Assembly (NCBI GenBank): GCA_013289325.1
Contig: JABDAE010000001.1
Span: 1-64,000 of the forward strand
Length of the DNA stretch: 64,000 bases
Source: Chlamydiota bacterium
GTDB lineage: Bacteria > Chlamydiota > Chlamydiia > Chlamydiales > Parachlamydiaceae
Reading direction: 5' to 3'
A program made the translations under genes and the position numbers. Position 1 is the first letter of the stretch, and each line of letters starts with the position of its first letter. Under the pieces are notes generated by a model that was not told where the DNA came from, made no database searches, and saw nothing but the letters and a program-made list of their open reading frames with translations. This document shows, one piece after another, positions 45,245 to 54,043 of this stretch.

Positions 45245-45592
45245 ATGGCAAAACAAGAAAAACAAGACAAACAGCCGAAAAAAGCGCGCCAAAAAATACG
45301 CATACGCCTTAAAGGGTATGATCAACGCATTTTGGATCGCTCAACGGCAGATATCGTTGAGACAGCTAAGCGCACAGGCGCAGCGATTGCAGGCCCTATT
45401 CCGCTGCCGGTTCGTCGCGAGATCTATACTGTACTTAGATCTCCTAACATCGACCGCAAATCGCGCGAGCAATTTGAAATTAGAACGCACAAAAGATTGA
45501 TCGACATCATCAATCCGACAGGTAAAACGATCGACGCCCTAAAGACGTTGACGCTGCCTGCCGGTGTCGACATCAAGATTAAGGCGTACTAA
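45245..45592 (+). CDS. rpsJ: 30S ribosomal protein S10
   Basis: A 115-residue S10 with a lysine/glutamine-rich N-terminal extension ([16 protein letters not shown]) ahead of the normal core [17 protein letters not shown] and [15 protein letters not shown]. The attachment of rpsJ to fusA without tuf, and separate from the S10 operon, matches chlamydial genomes as I recall them. A strong terminator follows. Confidence 0.96.
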   Translation: MAKQEKQDKQPKKARQKIRIRLKGYDQRILDRSTADIVETAKRTGAAIAGPIPLPVRREIYTVLRSPNIDRKSREQFEIRTHKRLIDIINPTGKTIDALKTLTLPAGVDIKIKAY

Positions 45593-45609
45593 AACTACTT
45601 AAACAGATG

Positions 45610-45639
45610 AGGGATCCCATTACTTGGGATCCCTTTTTT
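45610..45639 (+). terminator. Rho-independent terminator of the str operon
   Basis: AGGGATCCCA (45610-45619), a 5-base loop and TGGGATCCCT (45625-45634), followed by TTTTT to 45639. Perfect 10-bp stem, 18 bases after the rpsJ stop. Confidence 0.9.
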
Positions 45640-45644
45640 CTAAA

Positions 45645-45869
45645 ATTGCATCTGCTTGCCTTTCATAGGCCTCGTAGTCTAAAAATTCATAAAGCTCTTT
45701 TGAGCATGACATCTAATGGCACAATCGCTTTATTAGCTCGATGGCCGCATCTTTTTTCAAAGGGCTGATCTTCAATAGACTTCTTGCGTAATTTCGGTAG
45801 TTTAAAGAGATTCAAGATCCTAAGCGATAAATACAGAAATCGAAGAAAAAGGTTTGGTTTGAGATTCAA
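45645..45869 (-). pseudogene. Decayed coding fragment after the str operon
   Basis: On the minus strand, one frame reads EDQPFEKRCGHRANKAIVPL and then, after a one-base shift near 45702, SKELYEFLDYEAYERQADAI up to the terminator. Both pieces look like real protein sequence in different frames, which suggests a frameshifted C-terminal remnant. I cannot name the parent family. A dispersed repeat copy lies just upstream at 45773-45792. The stretch from there to 45990 shows no gene. Confidence 0.3.
45773..45792 (-). repeat. Dispersed repeat copy (ATTACGCAAGARGTCTATTG)
   Basis: The minus strand reads ATTACGCAAGAAGTCTATTG, 19 of 20 identical to 20974-20993. AAGAAGTCTATTG also recurs exactly at 22421-22433. 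The adjoining minus-strand ACCGAAATTAC is shared with the palindromic repeat at 19327-19354. Confidence 0.5.
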
Positions 45870-45990
45870 TCTTATTGCAGGGATCTACAATTTTGAACTC
45901 AACGCAGAGACGGAGAGTCGGAGAGACGCGGTATGTGGGGTTTTAAAGGCAACATAAAATTGAAGCGGCGGCAGCAGCGACAGCTCTCTA

Positions 45991-46782
45991 TTAAGCGTTG
46001 GCTAAAATAAAGTCGGGGTCATCTGCAGCGGGGGCCCCAAGCGCTTGTTTGCAATGAACAGCTGCTTTCTTACAGCTTGAAGAGACCGCTTTAACCTCTT
46101 TTTTTAATAGATAAATTTTTTCTGCGCCTGCAACTCCCATTTTTACGGCTTTCACAAGGCGATCATAATTTTTTTCTTTTATTAACTGGGTCATCGGCTC
46201 CTTATTCGTTTCAAGTGCTAAAAATATCTCCTCTTTGGAATCGATCATCCCTTTTAACCAATTGGCGTCCAGATAACATTCATTGACAGCCTGAAGACGC
46301 GCTTCTGGCAACCATCGAATGGCATCGACGACATCTAAAAGTTTACAGCTTAATTTAAAGCACTCTTTCATCAAGCGATATGTCTTTTTTGCCACACGGC
46401 TACTTTTAGCCCGAATCCCCTTTTGCCTATCTGCCTCTTCACTTGCAATCTGGCCTTTAATCTCTGCAATCAAATCCCTTCCCGTATTTATCACAATGCC
46501 CTGTTGTTTGATGCAATCGATCAACTTGATCGCAACAAATAGCGTTTGCGTGACGGTGCGCAAGAAAGTGGAATTTTCCACTACACAATCGATCATGCAA
46601 CCTGTAATGAGTTTATCTAATGAATTTCTCTTTTCAAAGACTTTGAAAAGGCGATATAGGCGCGTGACACCATGGACCTTATGAAATACGATACAAACAA
46701 CAGATAAAACAGGCGCGGCGACAATCGGCTTTTGAAAAATTGAGACTACAATCCCCCTCGCATATGTCACTGTCGCTGTCAT
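45991..46782 (-). CDS. Hypothetical helical protein
   Basis: A 263-residue protein of unknown function. ATG 46782 is preferred because AGGA lies about 7 bases upstream; an in-frame TTG 33 bases earlier has none. A hydrophobic stretch at about 17-35 (PIVAAPVLSVVCIVFHKVHG) could be a membrane anchor, and the rest is predicted helical and lysine-rich with several cysteines. No catalytic motif and no known family. It may be a lineage-specific chlamydial protein. Confidence 0.5.
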   Translation of the reverse strand: MTATVTYARGIVVSIFQKPIVAAPVLSVVCIVFHKVHGVTRLYRLFKVFEKRNSLDKLITGCMIDCVVENSTFLRTVTQTLFVAIKLIDCIKQQGIVINTGRDLIAEIKGQIASEEADRQKGIRAKSSRVAKKTYRLMKECFKLSCKLLDVVDAIRWLPEARLQAVNECYLDANWLKGMIDSKEEIFLALETNKEPMTQLIKEKNYDRLVKAVKMGVAGAEKIYLLKKEVKAVSSSCKKAAVHCKQALGAPAADDPDFILANA

Positions 46783-46863
46783 GTACTGTATCCTATAACT
46801 TAAGATCTGGCTCAAATAATTTTAACATACTTGAGCCTAACCTTAAATTAAAAGACAATTTGT

Positions 46864-47070
46864 CTATTTGCTACAGCAAGACCCGTGTTTAAATGACATC
46901 ACTACAGCATATACCGCTGCTGCACCGATTAAAATGTACACAAGTTTTGCAAAGATTGTGACGCCTAGCAAAGCTGTGACGAGGTTAAAATCGGCAATGC
47001 CGACTAATGCCCAGTTAAGCCCGCCTATCACTAATAGAACAAACGCTATTATTTTAATAAACTTTTCCAT
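46864..47070 (-). CDS. Small DUF378 membrane protein
   Basis: A 68-residue protein of the DUF378 (YuzA-like) family: two membrane helices with the conserved opening IIAFVLLVIGGLNWALVGI, then LVYILIGAAAVYAV and a short Cys-containing tail. GGGGAAG precedes the ATG. Function unknown. Confidence 0.75.
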   Translation of the reverse strand: MEKFIKIIAFVLLVIGGLNWALVGIADFNLVTALLGVTIFAKLVYILIGAAAVYAVVMSFKHGSCCSK

Positions 47071-47391
47071 ATCACTTCCCCCAATAAATTAAAAGACGAA
47101 GAAGAAAACCCTTCTCCATAAAATCATTATAACATATAAAAATTTATTTAAATACTAAAACCTAATTATATGGAACGAGCGACCATTGCCGGGAGGCAAG
47201 CGCTAAGTGAAGACCAAAAAATTGCAGCCAGGCCGACGCTGCCAAAATTCCAGGATTCAGGTGGCTTGAGTATATACCCAAACACTGAAAAACTTGGAAA
47301 AAATTTCAATGGATGCTATTTTAATGTCAGCCTCGAAGGACTGCAATTTGCAGCAGGAATTGCTATTTTAACGTGTATAAGGAATTAAAAA
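47071..47391 (+). other. Intergenic region with no supported gene
   Basis: A 72-codon frame at 47170-47388 has no ribosome site and no family features. The stretch contains a short direct repeat (GCTATTTTAA near 47317 and 47362) and the palindrome CTGCAATTTGCAG. TTGGAA (about 47294), 17 bases and TATTTT could be a weak promoter for the GT61 gene. Confidence 0.3.
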
Positions 47392-48525
47392 ATGATGCAT
47401 TTCTCTCTTATTTTTATTGCTTTGTTGCTCCCTCTTTACAGCTTTGCAAGTCAAATTAGCTATCCTCTCCCTAAGGAGACAATCTCTGCTGAAAAGTACT
47501 TGCAAGCAAATCCTCAAGATGGAGAGTTTTACGGGACACCTGAAGTCGACTTCCCCTTCCACCCCATTTTTAGCGGCCGCCCGTACGATACATGTGTGAC
47601 ACAGCCAGGGCTTGGCATTTTACCCACCTTCTTGCTCAGGATTCCTAAGGGAAGAGTTTTTGGCAAACAAGGGGTCGTGATCACAAAAGATCATCAAGTC
47701 ATTAGAGAGCTCGCCAATTCCTGGAGTAAACCCCCTGAAAAACACGGTATTTTTCGTCTCCCTTTTTTACCAGATGCTGAATACATCGATCAATCGGTTG
47801 CCTCAATTACAACTCTTTCAGCTGAATGTTATTACCATTGGATGATCGATGTGCTCCCCAAATTAGCTGTATTAGAAAAAAATGGGATTAAACCAGATTA
47901 CTATTATTTGGATTATCAGGGGTTGCCCTTTCAAAAAGAATCATTGGAAATTTTGGGGATCGATTTAAAAAATGTCTTAATCGCAAGCGACAATACCCAC
48001 TTCCAATGTCAAAATTTAATCGCCCCAAGTCTTGTTGGCAATCCGGCGTGCGCTCCTAAGTGGGCTTGCACCTATTTTAAGGAAAGGTTCGTAAAAGAAG
48101 TCCCTTTGCACCCAACACAAAGAATTTATATTTCCAGAAAAAAAGCCACCGCCAGAAGGATTATCAATGAAGAGGCTCTCATCGCTTTTCTAGATAAATA
48201 TCAATTTCAAACTGTATATTTGGAAGATTTATCCTTGCTTAAGCAAGCAGAGCTTTTTGCAGATGCTGAAGTGATTGTGGGAATCCACGGGTCGGGCCTT
48301 GCCAATATGATCTTTTGCAACTCCAATAACCATATCGTCGAATTAATCCCCCCTCAATATATCAACCCCTGCTTTTATGGGCTTGCGCACAACCTCGGCG
48401 TACCCCATCACCCCATATTAGGTGCCAAAGACTCGCGATGCTATGGCCAAGACTTCCTGATGGACAGCCGCGCGTTAGAGGAACTAGATCAGCTGTTAAT
48501 GGGTATCTTCAATCAAGCTTCGTAG
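47392..48525 (+). CDS. Exported GT61-family glycosyltransferase
   Basis: A 377-residue protein of the DUF563/GT61 family. A signal peptide covers 1-19 (cleavage near FA-SQI). CYYHWMIDVLPKLAVLE is the family hallmark, RIYISRKKATARRIINEE the basic donor-binding block, and VIVGIHGSGLANMIFCNSNN the C-terminal motif. It is separated from the main exported-enzyme island by 8 kb of core genes, yet has the same signal-peptide design. The double Met at the start leaves a one-codon ambiguity. Confidence 0.8.
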   Translation: MMHFSLIFIALLLPLYSFASQISYPLPKETISAEKYLQANPQDGEFYGTPEVDFPFHPIFSGRPYDTCVTQPGLGILPTFLLRIPKGRVFGKQGVVITKDHQVIRELANSWSKPPEKHGIFRLPFLPDAEYIDQSVASITTLSAECYYHWMIDVLPKLAVLEKNGIKPDYYYLDYQGLPFQKESLEILGIDLKNVLIASDNTHFQCQNLIAPSLVGNPACAPKWACTYFKERFVKEVPLHPTQRIYISRKKATARRIINEEALIAFLDKYQFQTVYLEDLSLLKQAELFADAEVIVGIHGSGLANMIFCNSNNHIVELIPPQYINPCFYGLAHNLGVPHHPILGAKDSRCYGQDFLMDSRALEELDQLLMGIFNQAS

Positions 48526-48644
48526 GATCAGCATATCATAAAATAGTTGTATTAAAGAATTATTTTAAATAATTATTGCATTTAAAATTAAAAATTAATA
48601 CAATCAATATTGTGTAGATAATACACAATACAAAAAGAGGGTAT

Positions 48645-48998
48645 ATGAAAAAAAATAAACTCATTCATTTAATGATTGCATCAATGTTAGTATTTTCTGG
48701 AAGTCATGTGTTTGCAGACTCGGCGGCTATGGATCGGGTAAATAATCAGTTGAGGCATATTACGGGGGTAGGACCCGTAAAGGCTGTGCAATTGTCTCAC
48801 GACTTGAAAAGTGTTAGTTCGGAAATGGGTAGCAAGAAAGGCACTCCTCAGTCAAATCTATTGGATAACGCTATAAAGACAACAGATGCATTTGCTAAGC
48901 AGCCAAAGGATAAACAAAAAAGAGCCGCAATGATAAGCTCCTTAACTGATTTGAAAGACGCGATGAATCCCCACGGTAAGTCAGTCACATCGAAATAG
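48645..48998 (+). CDS. Small exported helix-hairpin-helix-like protein
   Basis: A 117-residue protein with a signal peptide (MKKNKLIHLMIASMLVFSGS, cleavage near VFA-DS). HITGVGPVKAVQL at 38-50 has the G-x-G pattern of a helix-hairpin-helix DNA-binding motif, as in ComEA, but only one is present. The C-terminus is lysine-rich. AGAGGG precedes the ATG. A role in binding DNA in the periplasm is conceivable but not shown. Confidence 0.5.
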   Translation: MKKNKLIHLMIASMLVFSGSHVFADSAAMDRVNNQLRHITGVGPVKAVQLSHDLKSVSSEMGSKKGTPQSNLLDNAIKTTDAFAKQPKDKQKRAAMISSLTDLKDAMNPHGKSVTSK

Positions 48999-49040
48999 TC
49001 TTGCAATAGGCAAACGCAACCGGAAGCCTTGAATGGAAAG

Positions 49041-49068
49041 GATAAGCGCCACTTAAAAGGCGCTTATC
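49041..49068. terminator. Convergent-gene hairpin terminator
   Basis: GATAAGCGCC (49041-49050), an 8-base loop and GGCGCTTATC (49059-49068) form a perfect 10-bp stem between the exported HhH-like gene and pgsA. It is followed on the plus strand by a pyrimidine-rich tract with a weak T-run. Confidence 0.65.
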
Positions 49069-49097
49069 TAATTCTCTCTTTGATCCCTTACTCTTCT

Positions 49098-49607
49098 TTA
49101 ATCAGCTGCTTTAAGAGCAAGCCTTGCGAGATACAGCTCAATAAACGCTGTACATCCTAAAATGGCAAAGCTGTAAAAGACAGCGCTTGGAATGACTACT
49201 TTCAAGGTAACGGCACATACAACAGCAAATTGCATCCCGGTCACGATCTTACCAGACCATGTCGTGCGTACCTTCCATTTACTAAAGGTCCCCGTTACAA
49301 CAAGATAAAGAGTAAAGCATAAGATGGCGATATCGCGACTTAACATGGCTATAAGCTGTATGCCTGATAGACTATGCTCGGCAAATAAAATGGTCAAAAT
49401 GCTAATAAAAAAGCACTTATCGGCAATTGGGTCCAATGTCGCCCCTACTGCGGATGTACACCTATAACGCCTTGCAAAAAAGCCATCTAGATAATCTGTA
49501 ATGCCTGCAAGAACCAATGCTAAACACCTCAATGTGACATTTTCTTGCAAATAGACAAGGGCAAGGGGCATCCGAAGAAATGTGATAATGTTGGGAAGGG
49601 CCTTCAT
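49098..49607 (-). CDS. pgsA: CDP-alcohol phosphatidyltransferase (PgsA-type)
   Basis: A 169-residue membrane enzyme, probably phosphatidylglycerophosphate synthase. The family motif D-x2-DG-x2-AR-x8-G-x3-D-x3-D is complete, beginning DYLDGFFAR and ending GATLDPIAD. The start at 49607 overlaps the gltX stop as ATGA, and a longer frame upstream lies inside gltX. Other CDP-alcohol transferases share the motif, so the exact substrate is inferred. Confidence 0.82.
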   Translation of the reverse strand: MKALPNIITFLRMPLALVYLQENVTLRCLALVLAGITDYLDGFFARRYRCTSAVGATLDPIADKCFFISILTILFAEHSLSGIQLIAMLSRDIAILCFTLYLVVTGTFSKWKVRTTWSGKIVTGMQFAVVCAVTLKVVIPSAVFYSFAILGCTAFIELYLARLALKAAD

Positions 49608-51115
49608 GAAGCGCACTCCACAGCATCTTTGCAACACCCTTTTTCCCACCCTTTCTTAAAGGCATCAAGTTTTTTGTTGGAAATGCCGCCTAAAAATTCA
49701 ATCGTTTTTAAAAATCTAGCTCTTGCCCTATCTTTACCCAATATTTCCACAGAGTCAAATAAAGGGGGCCCTTGAAGTTTACCCATAATCGAGGCAAAAA
49801 GAAGCGGCATCACGACTTTTTTGTGGTTGACGCCAAACACCTCCGCTACATGCCTTGAAGCTTGGTTGACACTTGCGCTTGCCCAACTTTCCGTCTCATC
49901 CAATCGCCAAATCATCCCTTGCACGATTTGCGCTAAAGTCTCTTTGGAGGTATCTTTAATGCTGAAAAGCGCTTCGGTGTATTTTAAATCGTTGATAAAG
50001 AAAAAATCGCAAAGCTCAAAAAATTCAGCAAATGTCTTAATGCGGGAATGGACGAGCGGAATAAGTCTTTGCATAAAGGCATCATTAAAGGTCCACTCTT
50101 TAATTCGATCCCAGAGCTTATTTTCCGGAATATTTTTAATTAAATATTGTTGATTGAGCCACTCAAGCTTTTGCACGTCAAAGACAGCGCCTGAAACCCC
50201 AATGCGCTTTGGATCAAATTCTTTGATCACCTCTTCTAGCGAATACACCTCGCGATCGCCCGTCATGCTATATCCCATGAGCGTTAAAAAATTTACAAAA
50301 GCTTCTGGCAAGAAGCCGCTATCGCGATAAAAGAAAATCGAACACGGATTTTTTCTTTTTGAAAGCTTTTTACCCTCTTTTCCAAGCAAAAGCGGCATAT
50401 GCATAAACGTTGGCGCAGTCCACCCAAAAGCCTCATACAAATAGACGTGCTTAGGCGTTGAACTCATCCACTCATCCCCCCTAATGACGTGCGTGATCTG
50501 CATTAAATGATCGTCAACAACGTTTGCCAGATGATAGGTCGGAAACCCGTCAGATTTTAACAGCACTTGATCATCGACATCCGCCCATGGACTCGTAATG
50601 CGCCCTTTGATGGCGTCATCATAGACGCACTCCCCAGTGAGTGGCATCTTTAACCTCACGACATAGGGCATCCCCAAAGCCTCTTTTTCTGCTATCTCTT
50701 GAGCGCTTAAGTTACGATGTCTGCGATCATATCCTTGCCGTCCCCCTTGTTTGGCCATCACTTGCCTCATCTCCTCAAGTTCTTCTGGTGTGCAAAAGCA
50801 TTTATATGCCTTGCCATTCTCTAAAAGCTTTTGGCAGTAGGTGCTGTAAATGTCATAGCGGTCCGACTGGCGATAAGGACCAAAGGGGCCCCCTACATCT
50901 GGGCCTTCATCCCATTGGATGCCGCACCAGGAAAGCGCTTTATAGATATTTTGCTCATATTCAGGGCGGCTTCTGGATCTGTCGGTATCTTCGATCCGAA
51001 GAATAAATTTTCCTCCAAAATGGCGCGCAAAAATTAAATTAAAAAGAGCCATGTAGGCTGTGCCTACATGGGGATCTCCCGTTGGGGAGGGAGCTATTCG
51101 CACTCGTACTGTCAT
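49604..51115 (-). CDS. gltX: Glutamyl-tRNA synthetase
   Basis: A 503-residue class I synthetase. The HIGH-type motif reads [11 protein letters not shown] after [10 protein letters not shown], and the KMSKS-type motif reads [29 protein letters not shown] is the conserved connecting block. It sits 21 bases after tsp and overlaps pgsA, giving a tsp-gltX-pgsA operon. Confidence 0.96.
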   Translation of the reverse strand: MTVRVRIAPSPTGDPHVGTAYMALFNLIFARHFGGKFILRIEDTDRSRSRPEYEQNIYKALSWCGIQWDEGPDVGGPFGPYRQSDRYDIYSTYCQKLLENGKAYKCFCTPEELEEMRQVMAKQGGRQGYDRRHRNLSAQEIAEKEALGMPYVVRLKMPLTGECVYDDAIKGRITSPWADVDDQVLLKSDGFPTYHLANVVDDHLMQITHVIRGDEWMSSTPKHVYLYEAFGWTAPTFMHMPLLLGKEGKKLSKRKNPCSIFFYRDSGFLPEAFVNFLTLMGYSMTGDREVYSLEEVIKEFDPKRIGVSGAVFDVQKLEWLNQQYLIKNIPENKLWDRIKEWTFNDAFMQRLIPLVHSRIKTFAEFFELCDFFFINDLKYTEALFSIKDTSKETLAQIVQGMIWRLDETESWASASVNQASRHVAEVFGVNHKKVVMPLLFASIMGKLQGPPLFDSVEILGKDRARARFLKTIEFLGGISNKKLDAFKKGWEKGCCKDAVECAS

Positions 51116-51136
51116 CTTAATATTCCCTTCATTGAA

Positions 51137-53149
51137 TCATTTTTTTTGTAAATAGAGAAGATCGCGCATCACTTCATATGCTTCGTTAAGTTGTAAATCA
51201 GTGCGCCCGTAATTTTCTGGGTGCTCTTCTTCAACAGCTTCTTCATCTTCTTTTTTTATCTCTTGCAGCATGTGTTGATAATTTTTATTATTTGCAATCC
51301 TTGCAGCTGAGTTAGCCTTTAGTACCTGCAAAAAGCCATCGTATGTGTGCAGCTGCTTTTGCATGTTATATTTATACAAAATTCGAATTCTATCGCGATG
51401 CAAAAGGGGGATATCGGCTAAATCGTCATCATAGCTTGGGGGGATTTTATCGTTTTCTAGCGGAAACTTGCTAAATTGCTCCCCTATTTCTGCCTCGCTA
51501 AGGGGACCTGGAACGACAATGTCAGAGTGTACCCCTACAAGCTGCGGCGTCTTCCCTGAAACGGTATAATACCTTCCACGGGTCACCTTGTATTCTCCTT
51601 CAGGATTAATAGGCTCATTGGCATGTGTGGCGCCAAGGGTAAAGGTTTGAAATGAACCCTTGCCAAAGCTTCTATCATCGCCGATCACAATGGCTCTGCC
51701 ATAGTCTTGAAGCGCCTGGGCGACGATCTCTGAAGCAGAAGCACTGACGCGATTGATCAGTACAAAAAGAGGACCATCCCAAAGCGTTGTGGGGTCAATT
51801 TCCCTAAGATGTTGGATCTGCCCCATTTCATCTTTAATCGATACGACAACCCCTTTTGTAATAAAAAGACCAGTAAGGTTCACAGCTTGTGCCAAAATCC
51901 CACCTGTATTAAAGCGAAGATCGAGTATGACCCCTTTTACAACGTGATCATCTTTTAGCTTCTTTAAGGCGTTGCTAATATCTTCTGTAGAAGAGGTATC
52001 TGGATCTTGATAAAAGGAATGCAGGCGCAAATACGCAATGACACCATCACCATAGGGGATATAGTTAGTGTCGTAGCGCGTCTCTTTTAAGACAACAGCT
52101 GCCCTTTTTAAATTGACTTTTAGCGTTTCCTCTTTTTTATCTTTCTCATCGCCAATCATTCTAATCACAGTTAAAGTCACCAAAGTGCCCTCTTCGCCGC
52201 GGATTAAGTCCACAGCATCGACGATGTCCATGCCGACAACTGGCTCGCCATTGACTGCGATGATCCGATCTTTAACTTTTAGGTCTTTACTTAACGCAGC
52301 AGGTCCCCCTTCAATTAATTTCGTCACGGTAAAGCCATTTAAATCATCGCGCAGCTGAGCGCCGATGCCAAGGAGTCTTTGTTGCACGCCAATTAAAAAT
52401 TGCGACGCCTCATCCGGCGTTAAGTAGTTTGTATGGGAATCTAATGAGCTTGCACAAGCTTTTAAAACATCGCTTAAAATACGGCGTTGCCTTTGCACCT
52501 GATCTGTAGTCAAAATTTCCTCTTCATATTTCAATTGCCGTTTGGCAATGCGCTTTAAGGAAATTTCTACAAGTTCTTCATTGAGTTTAGATGCCGTTTC
52601 AGTTTGCAAGGCGCGAATGCGAATCAAGCGATCCAACAGCTCTTGTTTTGAATGGGTCCACTTTAAATCTTTAAACTCCTTTGCCCTCACCCCTTTTGGC
52701 AGATTCTTTAAATCGATCTCATTTTCAAGCGCGCGCCTTTGGATAATTGCTTTTGCCATGGCATTAAAGATATCCTCAAACACAGTATAAGTGCCCACAT
52801 GCAACTCTCCTAGAACCTTCTGCACAAGCTCATCTGATGGCTCTTGCCAAATTTGGATGTCTGATTCAATAAAGTATGTCTTTGCCGGGTCAAGATCAGA
52901 GATGAAATTTTGCAAAATCCTTTTGACAAGTTCTGGCGTTAGCTCTTTTTTAGTGGCATGCCCTGCCATGATTTCTTTGATTTTGTGCTGCGTCTTTGCA
53001 GGCGTAAGATCTGGCAGCTTAGCTTCAAGAGTTAAAAAACAGGTGACAAAAATAAAAATAGGTAAGAGAAAGCATAAAGCAGTTCTTCGATATTTAGCGA
53101 ATAAATCCATTTTTCTTAAACTCATAAGTTCCAACCGGCTATCTCCCAA
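51137..53149 (-). CDS. tsp: Tail-specific (C-terminal processing) protease, S41 family
   Basis: A 670-residue protease resembling E. coli Prc and chlamydial CT441. A membrane/signal segment lies at about 22-42. The PDZ domain is near 260-340 (LIEGGPAALSKDLKVKDRII). The catalytic Ser is in LINRVSASASEIVAQAL and the Lys in GDDRSFGKGSFQ. The C-terminal DUF3340-type region is helical. The true start could be Met9 or Met14, since no start has a clear ribosome site. Its position beside gltX and an EUO-like gene agrees with my recollection of the C. trachomatis tsp-gltX-euo neighbourhood, minus the omc genes. Confidence 0.92.
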   Translation of the reverse strand: MGDSRLELMSLRKMDLFAKYRRTALCFLLPIFIFVTCFLTLEAKLPDLTPAKTQHKIKEIMAGHATKKELTPELVKRILQNFISDLDPAKTYFIESDIQIWQEPSDELVQKVLGELHVGTYTVFEDIFNAMAKAIIQRRALENEIDLKNLPKGVRAKEFKDLKWTHSKQELLDRLIRIRALQTETASKLNEELVEISLKRIAKRQLKYEEEILTTDQVQRQRRILSDVLKACASSLDSHTNYLTPDEASQFLIGVQQRLLGIGAQLRDDLNGFTVTKLIEGGPAALSKDLKVKDRIIAVNGEPVVGMDIVDAVDLIRGEEGTLVTLTVIRMIGDEKDKKEETLKVNLKRAAVVLKETRYDTNYIPYGDGVIAYLRLHSFYQDPDTSSTEDISNALKKLKDDHVVKGVILDLRFNTGGILAQAVNLTGLFITKGVVVSIKDEMGQIQHLREIDPTTLWDGPLFVLINRVSASASEIVAQALQDYGRAIVIGDDRSFGKGSFQTFTLGATHANEPINPEGEYKVTRGRYYTVSGKTPQLVGVHSDIVVPGPLSEAEIGEQFSKFPLENDKIPPSYDDDLADIPLLHRDRIRILYKYNMQKQLHTYDGFLQVLKANSAARIANNKNYQHMLQEIKKEDEEAVEEEHPENYGRTDLQLNEAYEVMRDLLYLQKK

Positions 53150-53427
53150 TGTGCAATCTGAGATTGTAGCAAAACAAAAGGTTTTTCGCTACCAAAATAT
53201 TGATATTTAGCAGCTCTATTAAGATTAAAAAAAATCCACACCAACACAAAATCAATTGTTAATAATAAAAACAAATTAATAACTCAATCTATACAATATA
53301 AAATTATAAGTTGATATGACTATACAGATAGAGGAAATTTTAGACAGCATTATAAGCGGTATAAATGACAGATTTTGCATGCAGTGGAAGTTTTTGCGTA
53401 AACTGAAAAACTTTTTTTAGAAAAAAC

Positions 53428-53456
53428 TTGCTTTAAATTCTTTAATATGCCATAAT
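53428..53456 (+). promoter_or_regulatory. Promoter of the EUO-like gene
   Basis: TTGCTT (53428-53433), exactly 17 bases and CATAAT (53451-53456). The leader is about 95 bases, AT-rich, and ends in an AGGAGA site. The rest of the 349-base gap 53210-53558 is A/T-tract DNA without an ORF, suitable for regulator binding. Confidence 0.55.
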
Positions 53457-53558
53457 GTTAACTTGATCGCACCACTGCAATCTAAGCAACCTTAAAAGCT
53501 TCGCAATAAATAATATAAATAAAAAAAACAATAACAATAAATAACACAGGAGAATTTT

Positions 53559-53990
53559 ATGTTAGGTAATAATAAAAATAAAAAAACAGAACCAGAAGGT
53601 AAACTAGTTTCGATTACTGAAGCTGCTCGTTTAAACAATGTCACAAGACAAGCGATTTACGTCGCAATTAAACAAGGCAAGCTGGAAGCTAAAAAAGACA
53701 CAAGATGGTCTATCGACCCTGAAGACCTCGCAAAGTATCGCAAACAAAAATACTCGCGTACTAAATCGATGTTTAAAGGTGAATTACTATTTGATAACTC
53801 AAAAGGGTATTACTCCATTAATCAAGTGGCTCAGATGTTGAATGTGCCTGCGCAAAAAATTTATTACGCAACGCGCATTAACCAACTTAAGTCACACCGC
53901 AAAGGAACGGCTTGGGTCATTTACAATGAAGACATCCAAAAATATAAGGATGAATATCTTACAAAAAAGCGTGGCAAGAAGGCTTGCTAA
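53559..53990 (+). CDS. Double helix-turn-helix DNA-binding protein, candidate EUO
   Basis: A 143-residue protein with two MerR/excisionase-type HTH modules: residues 17-60 (LVSITEAARLNNVTRQAIYV, then KKDTRWSIDPEDLAKYR) and 85-130 (YYSINQVAQMLNVPAQKIYY, then GTAWVIYNEDIQKYK). The N- and C-termini are basic. In C. trachomatis, EUO (CT446), the repressor of late genes, is as I recall an excisionase-like HTH protein next to gltX. Here the gene is divergent from tsp-gltX. I infer an EUO orthologue, but have not aligned it. A generic regulator is the alternative. Confidence 0.65.
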   Translation: MLGNNKNKKTEPEGKLVSITEAARLNNVTRQAIYVAIKQGKLEAKKDTRWSIDPEDLAKYRKQKYSRTKSMFKGELLFDNSKGYYSINQVAQMLNVPAQKIYYATRINQLKSHRKGTAWVIYNEDIQKYKDEYLTKKRGKKAC

Positions 53991-53999
53991 GCTAAAGTG

Positions 54000-54033
54000 G
54001 GAGGGGGAATTGACAACAGCTTCCCCTCCTTTT
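54000..54033 (+). terminator. Terminator after the EUO-like gene
   Basis: GGAGGGGGAA (54000-54009), an 11-base loop and TTCCCCTCC (54021-54029) with one bulged G, then TTTT. It ends 10 bases before the dus ATG. Confidence 0.75.
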
Positions 54034-54043
54034 CCTAACTTTT

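Noticed and set aside
47170-47388. 72-codon plus-strand ORF before the GT61 gene
   Set aside because: No ribosome site or family features, and it ends in short repeats.
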